Source of the DNA: Omphalotus guepiniiformis
Taxonomy: Eukaryota > Basidiomycota > Agaricomycetes > Agaricales > Omphalotaceae
Direction of reading: 5' to 3'
Length of the DNA: 64,000 nucleotides
NCBI GenBank assembly: GCA_028554645.1
Contig: JAQOOI010000078.1
Coordinates: 845,329 to 909,328 of the forward strand
The position numbers were made by a program, and so were the translations under genes. This document shows, piece by piece, positions 20,901 through 31,171 of this stretch; positions within the stretch are counted from its first letter, which is position 1, and the number at the start of each line of letters is the position of its first letter. A model generated the notes under the pieces. It saw only the letters and a program-made list of their open reading frames with translations, did no database searches and was not told the origin of the DNA.

Positions 20901-22486
20901 TTTCTTCATATCACTAACATCCCTCTCCTCACAGCTACGACTCATGCGACGTCGGCACTTTCCCCAACCAAACCCTCAAAGATGGTTCAGGTCCCGCTGC
21001 GGCTTTACACTCTGACCAATCGCGGTCAAAGTACAACTTCGACTTGAGTTGGTTACCGGGTCAAAGGTTATCGTAAGTCTTTTTCAATTCACTTTAGTTT
21101 GTGTTCTTATACTAATCCATATCTCTTTTTCCCCTTTTTCCCCTATACCTTTCCATCCTCCCCCCTTTGCCCTGCTTCACACACCCACCTCCAGCGCATG
21201 CACATGCCCTGCCACGTCATCGTACACCCCCGACCACCCAGGGCCGTTCCGGTCAAACTCGGGTACGTGGCTAGGAAGAGGTGCACCGGAGATCGATATC
21301 CTCGAGGCGGAGAAGGATAAAGTGACGAATGTGGGCCAGGTTGTGTCTCAGTCGGCTCAGTTTGCGCCATTCTCGCATGATTACGTCTTCTTGAACGTAA
21401 GTCCTTGCTGGGTTCTTTTTTGCGTTTTTCTTTTGTTCGAGCTTTCAATTCTTTTTCGCCACGTTGTCTCCTATCCCTTTCTTGCTTCGCCAGTCAATAT
21501 GAATCTGTACTGATCTCACGTCTCTCCAAAAATAGGACACGGAGGATGAATTCAAGATATGGGATACGAGCAAGACGAGAATAAACTCGTACCATGGAAG
21601 TGCAGTGCAGCAAGCTGTTTCGGCGTTGAGCTCGGTCCCAGACGATGGCTTTCAAGGGAGTGGGAAGCAGTTCGTTACGTATGGTACGTTCCTTCTAGTT
21701 TCAGAAGCATTAAATGGATGCTGATTTTCTTTTCTTCTTTCCCTCCTTTCTACATCGCTCCTTCCCCTCCGGCCCCACATTTCCCTACCCCTTCCTCGTT
21801 GCTTCACCCGTCGTTTCACCCGCACGCACCAGGTTTCGAATACTGGGCTGACCCCAACTCCCGCTCGGACGGATTTATAACCTGGCAAGTCGACGGTAGT
21901 CCTACCGCTCGTATGGGCGCCGCCTCTGTCGGTCCTGACCAAGGGTCCGATGGGAGTGGTGTAGGACAGAGGCTAATACCGGAGGAGCCTATGAGTATCG
22001 TGTTGAATTTGGGAATCAGCAGTACGTCTTCACTTTCGTTCTTGGTATTCGGGTACTCATGGTGTATCGGTTGCTTCCTCTCTTTTCTTGCGTCATCTGT
22101 CTATTCATCATCCCTCCAACCTTCCGCGACTGTGATTCTGCCTCGACTAGGCAACTGGCAAACCATCGACCTATCAACGATGGTCTTCCCCGCTGAAATG
22201 CTCGTCGATTATGTGAGGGTTTATCAACGGAAGGGACAGACGAACATTGGGTGTGATCCTAAGGGGTATCCTACGGCTGATTATATACAGAGTCATATGG
22301 AGGCGTATGGAAGTGAGTCTTGGTTTACGCACCTACGGTTTCGTTACTGACACGTCTTCTTTCCAGACCCTAATGCGACTGCCTGGATGTATGATAAGCC
22401 TAAGAACTCTCAGGTGGGTTTTGTTCTCAGGTAAATGTGTGTGCTTGAACTAATGCTCTTCGTGTCATCAGTACGATGGATGTTAA
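17994..22486 (+). CDS. KRE6: beta-glucan synthesis-associated protein, KRE6/SKN1 family (GH16)
   Basis: Twelve exons join in frame to 859 residues: 17994-18956, 19025-19113, 19172-19255, 19321-19727, 19854-19989, 20935-21072, 21195-21396, 21536-21683, 21833-22021, 22151-22312, 22367-22413 and 22472-22486. The first about 320 residues are a Ser/Pro/Gly-rich cytosolic tail. A single membrane segment follows (VGLLVVIILALITLFVGYPV), so this is a type II membrane protein. The lumenal SKN1/GH16 domain begins near GFDGEDYDLVFSDEF and carries the catalytic pattern EIDILEAE. The last exon encodes only YDGC. In yeast, Kre6 and Skn1 are needed for beta-1,6-glucan assembly in the secretory pathway. The fifth intron (945 nt) is far longer than the others (about 55-150 nt). 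Confidence 0.95.
19990..20934 (+). other. unusually long intron 5 of the KRE6-like gene
   Basis: The donor GTGAGT after CCTTATAC and the acceptor CTCCTCACAG before CTACGACTC join T-Y-D-S-C in frame, so the boundaries are secure. Short open frames inside show no known domain. Confidence 0.8.
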
Positions 22487-23415
22487 AACCCTTGCCCTTT
22501 TCTCCTCCGATTCGATGATCGAAAATCCCGTATCTTCACTCCCATTATTCACTCGTTCATTCATATACCGAGATACCGAACTCAATCCAATGCTACATAC
22601 ATATAACTCCATCTCACCATATTAAAATCTAAGGACTATCCGTAGCCATATGCTTATTCTTCTGTGTCGGATCTCGAATGCTTTGCTTGCATACTTTATT
22701 CTGCTTTTCTGCCCTTCATTTCACCATTGCTGTCCACGCCATACATTTCGCAGAGTTTCCGTTTACATTTCATCCGTATGACGGTCTGCATCGTGTTATT
22801 TCCCTTCATCATCACCATTATCATCTATCTCCCGTACCGATATGATACCATACCAAACGACAGGGGATTGGATTGGGACATTATTCTCTCTTTCCGAGTT
22901 CGGGACTTATACATATTTATATGTCGTGCGTGTATGATATTTTCACTTCATATCCCTCACTTTCTTTTCCACACTCGTTATTCATTCGTACTCGCCTAGA
23001 TCATCAGATTCCTTGCAGTAAAAAAACCTGTATTTCTCATTCGAGATTTTTCGTTCGTATCCTTTGCTCGCATACCTGAATGTATACAGTACATATCTAT
23101 CCCTTCCTTACTGATTGGATGTGGAGATTTCGCTTTCGCTTTGTTCCTTGGACTTCTTGATAGAAGAGAAGGCGAGTGGGGGTTGTTGACTCACATCAGC
23201 TTGTATGTGTAGCAGCAGTGGGGCATTTAATGTCCTGTTAGTGCCAGTGGTGTTCCACAGGTTCCTGAAGATCAAGAAAGGATAGAAGTCTCTATAACTT
23301 TGGAGAGTGTAATGCAGAGCAGTGCTATGTTACTTTACAACTGACAGAGGCTGTCATCTTGAAAAATTTACATATATAGGTATCTTCCTGTACTACTTCT
23401 TCAAAGATAATAACA
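22487..23415. other. 3' region of KRE6-like gene and intergenic
   Basis: Convergent gene ends. T-rich sequence, no supported gene or RNA. Confidence 0.5.
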
Positions 23416-25107
23416 CTACACAGATTCATCAGATTGATAAGTTGGTGGACTGTTATTGAAACCCCTTAACTCCTGCAATCGATGTAAAATCTGCAGCTCA
23501 CGCAACAAGTCCTGCTCTTCCCTTTCCAGTTGCATTTCTTTACCATTTTCTGCAGGGGCAACACTTGTCTGTTGAGTGATCAGAGTCTGGGCAACATCCT
23601 GAGGGCAACATGAGTACTCTGGGGCTAATAAGAAAAGACCAGAGAAAGGATTAAACATACATGTTGTACAAATCTATTTTGGAACTTGGTTGCTTGGGAT
23701 GGAACCTGAGACGGTGGCAACTGAAAGGGCTCGACTTCTAGCATGTTGAGTGGTTCCCCCAAGGCCATGCTAACACCAGTGCTTGTTCTGAACTTGTGTC
23801 TCATTGTGTATCTTTTATATGACACAATTAGGGCCATCAAAAGAAGAATTGCACCACCTGCAACCCCTCCAGCAATTGGGCCTATTAATTTCCTCTTGGC
23901 TTGGGCAGAGTCAGTAGAGATGCTAGTTGATGTGGATTGAAATAGAGCATTTATTGTCTGATTTGGTGGGCTGGGTGTTGGTGGGCTATTCCTCATAATC
24001 AACCAAGCAACACAATATGTAAAGATGGTATACTTACTTGGCAAAGTCAGCACCATAATAGAACCAATTGCTCACAGATGAAACACTTGGATAAAATGGG
24101 TTGTAATTAACGATGTCATTGGGACTTGGTTCACTGACATCAGATGTCAGATTTGGACTCTATAGGTCAAATAAAGCACTAGCTGTTACCATTGTGCTTG
24201 CAGTATGTACCATCTTGAAAAGCTCAATCAAAATGAATAATAAGATTTTTTAAAACAATGAACAACAACCTACCCATTAACTGGAGCCTGAGAATCTGAC
24301 CAGAATTCTTCAGAAGAAAACATCCAAGCACCATTCATTGCAGATGAGGTATCCTTGTATGAAAAAGTGGAGATTGTGCCAATCATGGTAAGCTGGATTG
24401 TGGTATTTTCCGGAACTGATTGATAAGTCCCATTCCACATAGAAAGCTGCAATAGGTGTGCTTGATATTGCTTTCAAGTGAAGCCAGGGAGTATCTGATG
24501 TTGTGTCATATGGTGAGCTGGAAATCAGATAAATGTATGATGTAGATATTGGCATTTATTTAACTGTAGAGATACCTAGGTGTATCTGCATCTGGTGTTC
24601 CGTAAAAAAACCAATTGCTATATCTGGTGACAAGGTCAGTTGGGTTACTTAATTGGTAAGACAATAACAACTTACACATGTGGACAACTGGTTTGAGAAG
24701 AACAGCCTGAGTATTGAGAGATAATAGTGTACCATCTTGTATCTTCTTTAGAACAATATTAATTTGTCTTTTTATCACAATACCACTTACCCCCATGTGA
24801 GCCCAAGCTTATCCAATTCACTGAAAAACACCCAAAAAGTGAAATCATTCTCGATTGTTGTTGATGATTGATATTCATCAAGGGTAATGCAACTGGAGAT
24901 GTTACACAGTATATCAAAACTGCCTGTTGTATCTTCTCCAAAACTAGTAAAGGACCTGTTGAATAGTGTGTCTTGACCAGCTGGAATGTTTGGAACTGAG
25001 TTGAGAAAACCAGATCCAAAACAAGATAAGGGCATTAAGAGAAATAAATACAGCCTGAAATCAATCAGCAAAGGCACAGAGTAAAAAAGGAACAACGTCT
25101 TCACCAT
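23416..25107 (-). CDS. putative single-pass membrane protein with PPxY tail
   Basis: AT-rich and multi-exon. The ATG at 25107 starts MVKTLFLFYSVPLL, a likely signal sequence. Recognisable exon pieces follow: VNWISLGSHG, RWYTIISQYSGCSS, NWFFYGTPDADTP, MWNGTYQSVPENTT and SNWFYYGADFAK. A Ser/Thr-rich stalk precedes a membrane helix (LIGPIAGGVAGGAILLLMAL) flanked by KRK and KRY. The cytosolic tail ends NNSPPTYQSDESV, with a PPxY WW-binding motif. The architecture matches a large group of mushroom surface proteins of unknown role. I could not join all exons: near 24445-24455 two coding frames are one base apart with no good splice pair, so there may be a frameshift. The base composition resembles the NLR gene at the right end rather than the neighbours. 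Confidence 0.55.
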
Positions 25108-25553
25108 TCTACAAGGTTTCCCATTACTCAATGAACAGTCGCTGGTGCCTGTAAGATACGATACTGCTCTTCTGCCTTTATATTGTACTTCAAGCATGGC
25201 ACGTGTGATCATCTTTCCCTGTGGTTGTTGAAACTTAACAACAGAACCATATATGATGATAGTTGCTGCATTGTAGAGAGAGTTCTACAGAATCAACCAT
25301 CAGTACTCAAATAAAGAACCAATCCTGAGTCACCCCATAGCATATGATCATGAGAGCACCTGGCTTGAATGTTCAATCACTTAGTGAAGTGGGCCATGCA
25401 AAGCTGGCAACTACGAATCCTAAACATATCATACATTGTTCTCTCGGGCTTCGTCCCTCGCTCGCTTGTTCCATTGTCTCTGTTACTTTGTAGCTCACCA
25501 CTATAACAATGAAATAAGAACTGAATGCGTCACTGTGTGAGGGATGTGTGCGC
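25108..25553. other. intergenic
   Basis: No gene supported. Confidence 0.4.
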
Positions 25554-25979
25554 CTAACAACTGTAACTTATCAAGTAACCACCAAGCAATGCACTCTCAG
25601 CTCCGTCATTCGGCTCACATCCACTAACCTGCCCCGCTTCTCTCGTAATTGACGACGTAGTCTTGACGTAGTCAACATCACCAGATCTAATACCCGTCGA
25701 CTCCGCCATGAATTCCCCCGAGTTGACACCGTGAATACGAAGATATCTTTTCGTGTTCGACCTCATAATGAATGTCCGGTAATACCAAGAAAAGAGAACG
25801 AAGAGGGTAATTGAGAAGCACCAGTCAACGCTGCCACTCTCCCGATTATCCTGGCTGTCGGTAGATCCGACGGAACTTCGTCGCAACGCGGACTGGGCGG
25901 CGAGGTGAGAACGCGGGATGATGTATAAATCAGACGCGATATCCTTGAAATGCTCGGTAGGTTCCTGAAAAGAATCCAT
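25554..25979 (-). CDS. hypothetical small membrane protein
   Basis: An uninterrupted 141-codon ORF from an ATG at 25979. One hydrophobic stretch (WCFSITLFVLFSWYY) around residues 53-67 is followed by basic residues. No family is recognised and there is no second line of evidence, so it could be a chance ORF or one exon of a larger gene. Its position upstream of the membrane protein gene on the same strand may be coincidental. Confidence 0.3.
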   Translation of the reverse strand: MDSFQEPTEHFKDIASDLYIIPRSHLAAQSALRRSSVGSTDSQDNRESGSVDWCFSITLFVLFSWYYRTFIMRSNTKRYLRIHGVNSGEFMAESTGIRSGDVDYVKTTSSITREAGQVSGCEPNDGAESALLGGYLISYSC

Positions 25980-27053
25980 GTCCTCAGCATGGAGTATGGA
26001 CGAGACAACCAGAGGGTCGAGGGAAGGACAAATTGATGGAGGGGAGGTGTTATTTACACTGCATCAGCCGGGTATCAATGAGCGACCATTGGTGCATTGA
26101 GCCATTGAGATAATGCCATCTGAAATGTCCATCCAGATAGGCTTGGTGGCAGTGGGCAACGATTCCAAAGAACGATGCGGGACGGTTAGGTTAACAAGCA
26201 CCGAGAGAAGTGAAAGTGAGAAAGCTCGCCCCTCGCTAGCCCAGTCCACAAGAAATGCAGCACAGGAATGGGACCATGGAGGCAACTGGAAAACATCAGA
26301 ACAGTAAAGCTAACCAGGGAAACAAAACATACACAAGGTGGAGATATACTCCACAGAGGACGCGACTGCAAAAGAAAAGCGGAAAAGCAAGATTTCGAAA
26401 GCTTCAACCGAGCACTTCGACTGAGCTAGCTTGCATCAAGTGAAAGTAATGTAAAGCAGATGGCTCTGTACAAGTTGTTCCGTTGCTTTTGCCCACTTCC
26501 CTTATAGGTATCTGGTCCGCGGAATGTTTAGTCAGCACAGTCGGCAAAGCCAAAAGCGGCTGCGCTTGGCTACATACATAAATTTCAGATAAATTTCTTC
26601 CATAGATCTACACAGGGCATAGGACTCGGACGTTCGGTATGGGATTTTTTTTGTTGAAGATCCGCTGACGGAGGCATTCAAACTTGAGTGCATTCCTCCG
26701 CTCCAGCTCTGGACAGCTCTACGGACGGCCCCACTGAAGCAAGCTGAAGTGGAGGCTCTGTGGAGCAGATTCCCTCAGAGTCAAGTCCCGAACTTTTAAA
26801 TAGCCAGCACAGAAATACTCTTCTCTGCAACTGACATGGAATTTTGAAGAAATGTATAGAAGATCGCGAAAAGCGTGTTTGTGGAACACCGAGCAGAAGC
26901 ATACCTGGCCCGCAACGAATTGGAGAACTCGTTTGAGGAAGGAGAACAGACTCGGATCGGACTTGTAGCGAGGTTGAAAATGATCTGATTCTGTACTCAT
27001 AAGTAGCATTTCTCTATTGCAAGGAAGGCACCGTTGTATTTAGAAGAAGACAA
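25980..27053. other. intergenic
   Basis: Short ORFs on both strands, none convincing. No repeats or RNA genes recognised. Confidence 0.4.
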
Positions 27054-28698
27054 CTAGTGAGACGATTGATTTCCAAATATGTGATCAAGCATAGCCAAAT
27101 CATGCTCACGTCGAATGGGCAACCCATCGACAGCATCATCCGGGCGCCAAAGTTCCGGTCCTCTATTGACATTCATCGGATACTTGCTTTCATCCTCTAC
27201 CCCCGCCCAATCGAAATCCAACAACATAAACATCATCGAATCCTCCTTCCCAACCATCAAATTGACATCACGAATATCGCCATGAACGTATCCCATATGA
27301 TGAAATTCTTCCAATTTAGCAGTGACTGCAGCTTGGAGCTTGGCTGTACGATCAGCAGAAACAAAGTCGCGATACTCGCTTCTCACATCATCCATCGCCA
27401 CGAGATACCATCCACCAGGGACGTACTCGAACCCCTTCAGCTTGGGAGCAGATCCCAGCATATCAAAAGCGATATGAGCTTCTTTCGAATACCGACGGAC
27501 AAATTTTACACATATCGATTCCTGCGTATCCAACACCCTCGCAAAGAAAACAAGTTTAGCTTCATCGTATTGACACTCGTAGGTGAACTTGATGAGGCGC
27601 GATGTCCGGATGTCAGTGAAGGATGATGGAAATGGGTATCGGGTTTGACAAGGTGAGGAAAAGGCTCCCGTCTGATAGTATTCCTCGAGTGATCGGACGG
27701 CTTTCTTGATTGCGCCTACGTATCTCGCGCCCATCATCTTCATCGAGGTATCGGTAGGGTGGAAGTTTAAAGGGAAAAGAGGAGCGAGCATCTGCACGTT
27801 CGGATGGTCCGCGAATACGGCACCTGCGACACCGATGTACGGTCCTGTTGCAACGGGTCACCAAAAAAGTTCGATAGCGCGACCACTGTTACGGTCCAAA
27901 ATGAACGATAAGTAGGCACGGATGGTTTGTGTACTTGAACTTTTTGAAATCAGCTTGCTCGAGCTTCCGAATTCCCTCTATCCAATAGAGAATGCTCTGG
28001 AAGAAGGGCTCTGCGCCTGTTGACCCCACCTCGTTCTTTCCTTCGACAAAAGCAATGTATACATTGAGGCCGTCGACCGTAACGCGCACATCTCCATTCG
28101 TGGGATATCTTTCATTCACGTTGGATATAGTGAAAGTGAGACCGTGCAGGAGCATGACGTCTCGAAATTTCGACATACGATCACCTTCACTCTTAAAAAA
28201 CACCGTCATTTCGTGCACAAGTTCAGCCAGGCAACCGTGGTCGTGTACAGTCGGTTCGTATGTCCCGCAGTCTTCCACAAACTGAGAGAAAACCGGATGG
28301 AGAAGCGTTGGAGGAATCGTCTGGTTTGAAGGCACATTATCACGATTGCTGGCCGGTCTACCGCAAAAGATAGCTGTGTCGATATGTCTCTGGCGAGCTT
28401 GGAACTTGGCGGGTTGCCCGCCACTTGAAGGGGGTTTGGAACGGTTTTTCTCGAGGTATGCGTGCCGGGCCTCGAAGAACGGGATTGATGGCAGCAACTC
28501 AGGCGATGGCGGATGTGTAGACCACCCTGGAGTGAGTGGATTAAAGACGCGCAGCCTATGGCGTACCGACTCACCTCGTATGATGATATTGACGTGATTA
28601 CGATTGATTCCTCCAGAAGATACGTCCCCCGCTTCTTCGATGGGCTCCCATTGACGGCACCAGCTCTTCAGGTCTCCCAATGCACCCATTGCGCTCAC
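27054..28698 (-). CDS. agaricomycete protein-kinase-like protein, exon junction out of frame
   Basis: Two coding blocks are clear. Block 1 (about 28690-27893) contains VYIAFVEGKNEVGSTGAEPFFQ, typical of a mushroom-expanded kinase-like family. Block 2 (27844-27054) continues with GPYIGVAGAVF and then a degenerate kinase core: VHGDIRDVNLMV (catalytic-loop Asp and Asn) and LLDFDWAG in place of DFG. The only GT-AG pair between them (GTAACA at 27892, CAACAG ending at 27845) duplicates GGACC and leaves the frame off by one. Protein similarity needs GP-Y-I-G directly after VHF. Either a non-canonical splice is used or the gene is damaged. The 5' end is uncertain; an ATG near 28689 may not be the true start. 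The substrate of this family is not known to me. Confidence 0.5.
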
Positions 28699-28805
28699 GT
28701 AGGGTATCCTGTGGTGTAGCAGGAAGAGCCTGGGAGTTTTTAGGCTAGATATGAATGTAAATGCATAAGAGATTAAGCATATAAAGATGAAGACATGACT
28801 CTGAC

Positions 28806-29034
28806 CTTGAATATACGCAGACGCTTCAATAGTACGTTTTCTTTATTCTTCTCCAGAATCGCCAGCCCCACAGCGGTGACATCAGCACTATTGGGTACTG
28901 ATACACGAAGGAAGTCGTCACTGTCCTCAAAGGCAACATTAAGCTGAATCATATCAATGGCGAGGTAGTCAACAAGGTTAGAAAGTACATGAAAGAAAAG
29001 AATTGGTGCCGTGACAGTTTTATTACATAATACA
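28806..29034 (-). other. isolated coding-like segment, possible upstream exon
   Basis: A minus-strand open frame reads KIDVLCNKTVTAPILFF at its start and ends LLKRLRIFK at a GTCAGA donor. It has ordinary protein composition and lies between the F-box gene and the kinase-like gene. Its frame does not join the kinase-like block in phase through the nearest acceptor (before 28720). It could be a 5' exon of that gene or a remnant of another. Confidence 0.3.
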
Positions 29035-30352
29035 TCAATTTTCTAATTTGTGCGGGAACTCCAACCCGCTCGTTGACCAGTGCAAAACTCCCTTCTCCGA
29101 TAGTATTGGCAACAAAAATTCAGAATTTTCAGGAATCATCATGGCAGGCTGGCATCTACAATCAATGACCTGAATACCAACCCATTTCAAAGAGGGTAAT
29201 GCTGCGACAGCTGCATCCAACCGCAGCCATGGCATGCTGAGCGGATTGAGTACGAGAGAAGTGGTGGAAAAGCTGAAGCCGAGAGCAAGGTGTGTGATCT
29301 CCACATTGTTCTCAACCTCGAAAAGTTGAGCAATGCTAGATATCAAGTTCCAACTGGTAGCAATACCCGAAAGGTCTGCGGTCAGTCCAAGTCGTCGTAA
29401 TGACGGTAATTGGTCGAGATATACAGTACCTGAAGGCCAAGATATCATGAGGAGGACTGACGCCAAGTTAGAAATCGACTACAAACTCACCGGCTGGTGG
29501 ACCACGCGTGGACCCAAGGTCGAACCATAACTCCTCCAGCTTTGATCGAACGGATTCGTGATATAACAACGGCCCCCAAGGTAATTCGACTTGTGTCGAA
29601 TTCAGTATGCAACGGAGTACAGCAAGTTTGTGAAGCCGTTCAAGGCTGAGATGCGGTTGGACAGTGGTCATCCAGCCAAAGAACATCTCTTCTGCATCAA
29701 TCCACTCGAGCTTGCACGTCGTGACAAAGAGTTCCTGCAGAGTAGGATTTCCGGTATCGTCGCAAGGTATTATGCTAGGACGGGTCAGTTCCAAGGTGAG
29801 ATTCGAATAGCCAGTGCCTTGCAGTCTTAGTTGTCTTAAAGAGGGTGACACGATAATTGTTGTATTTAGCAGTTCAGTCAAGTCAGCGAAATGAAGTACT
29901 AGCGAGGTTAACGAAGGACGCCGAATTACGACTCTGACTGCGTCCTGCAATGGATGGGGTAGCTCAGCCCAACGAGCAGGGTGCGAAGAAAACGACGAAG
30001 ACTTCCAAGTAAACTCGTTCAGATTCGTGAGAGTCTGGAGGATGTGGAGGAGAGCGAGATCGATCTGCCTCCAGGTAGTGCTAGATGCGATGATGGACAA
30101 AGATCGGATGATTGGGATGAGGTGAGGGGATGACTGGAGTAGCTCCTGCGTCGCATGACTCGAGTGCTGATTGCGTTCGGATTTGCTTTGTGCTGTAGGG
30201 CAGGTGATAGTGAGGTGCGAGAGGAGGTGCCGTTGGCAGATATGCGTCAGGGAAGAGCAGACAAGGGATAAAGATTTCACGGTCGCCTTGTCCTTTCTGG
30301 CAAAGAGCTGGCGAATGATGGCTTCATGAACATCAACAGGCAAGGCAAGCAT
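29035..30352 (-). CDS. F-box protein with leucine-rich-like repeats
   Basis: Exons 30352-29491 and 29429-29035 join in frame to 418 residues. The N-terminus LPVDVHEAIIRQLF...SLSLVCSSLTHIC is a fungal F-box, which recruits Skp1 of an SCF ubiquitin ligase. The rest has leucine-rich spacing (SLRQLRLQG, LERLHKLAVL, LPSLRRLGLT). It is divergent from the prolyl oligopeptidase gene with about 820 bp between starts. As I recall, the omphalotin locus of Omphalotus olearius also contains an F-box/RNI-like gene, so this may be its counterpart. A role in biosynthesis is not established. Confidence 0.8.
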
Positions 30353-31171
30353 TGGGTACTCTGCACTGAGTAGGGTATATGCTACTAATTGAAGGTCGAT
30401 AGCGCTGTAGAGCCGGAAAGCTCACGTTTGACACGTTTAACTCAAACGTGCACGAAACAGAGGTGAACTGGCAAAATCCGGTGCAAGGCTACAGCCCAGG
30501 TCAAATCCGGCAGTGGGACCCCAATCTGATGATGTTGGTCCTTGTTATCTAGTACTCTCTTTGTTCTGACACTCAGCGACGTGACTGATATCAGTATCAT
30601 GATCTTTCAGATCATCCGCTGTCGATTGCATTTCGTATGGCAGGGTGCATGGAAAGATTAACAGAACTGGGAAATTCTTCTGTTCTTAGCGACATTGTAT
30701 TTGTTCCGGGTTTTCCATGGAACTTCAAGCTTCATCAGTGGAAGTGAACTATCTCAGTTGACGCGCCATTCCCACTGTCACAATGTCTCACCCTTTTCTC
30801 ATGAGTATCTGTATAGGGTCCTCCTTCAACAATCACTCGCCACTCTGTCCGCATACAACAGAAACCGATCCATGTTGAAAGGTCAGCTGCACAATCAAAG
30901 ATGTGTGAATACATATCACCTTGAATACGATTCCTCCCGATCCTCGTTGACATTGAAAATGTTGGTGCCATACGGTATGGTATCATCAGTTCATGATCAT
31001 CGATTCTATGTTTTCAAGGGAACATGATTTGAGGGTTTCGTGATGATGAATCTTGACGAATGTCACCAAATGGGGTAAAGATGTTACGAGATGGAGAGGA
31101 TGAATGTGCTTGAGAATGAAGTATTACAAGTCCTGTCGCCGGTCTTCTTTCTGTGCCCAAGTGGTAGGACA
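30353..31171. promoter_or_regulatory. divergent promoter region between F-box and oligopeptidase genes
   Basis: About 820 bp with no convincing ORF. It must hold both promoters. No specific factor site identified. Confidence 0.45.

Noticed and set aside
26113..26443. Plus-strand ORFs between the hypothetical and kinase-like genes
   Set aside because: Short, overlapping, no domain or splice evidence.
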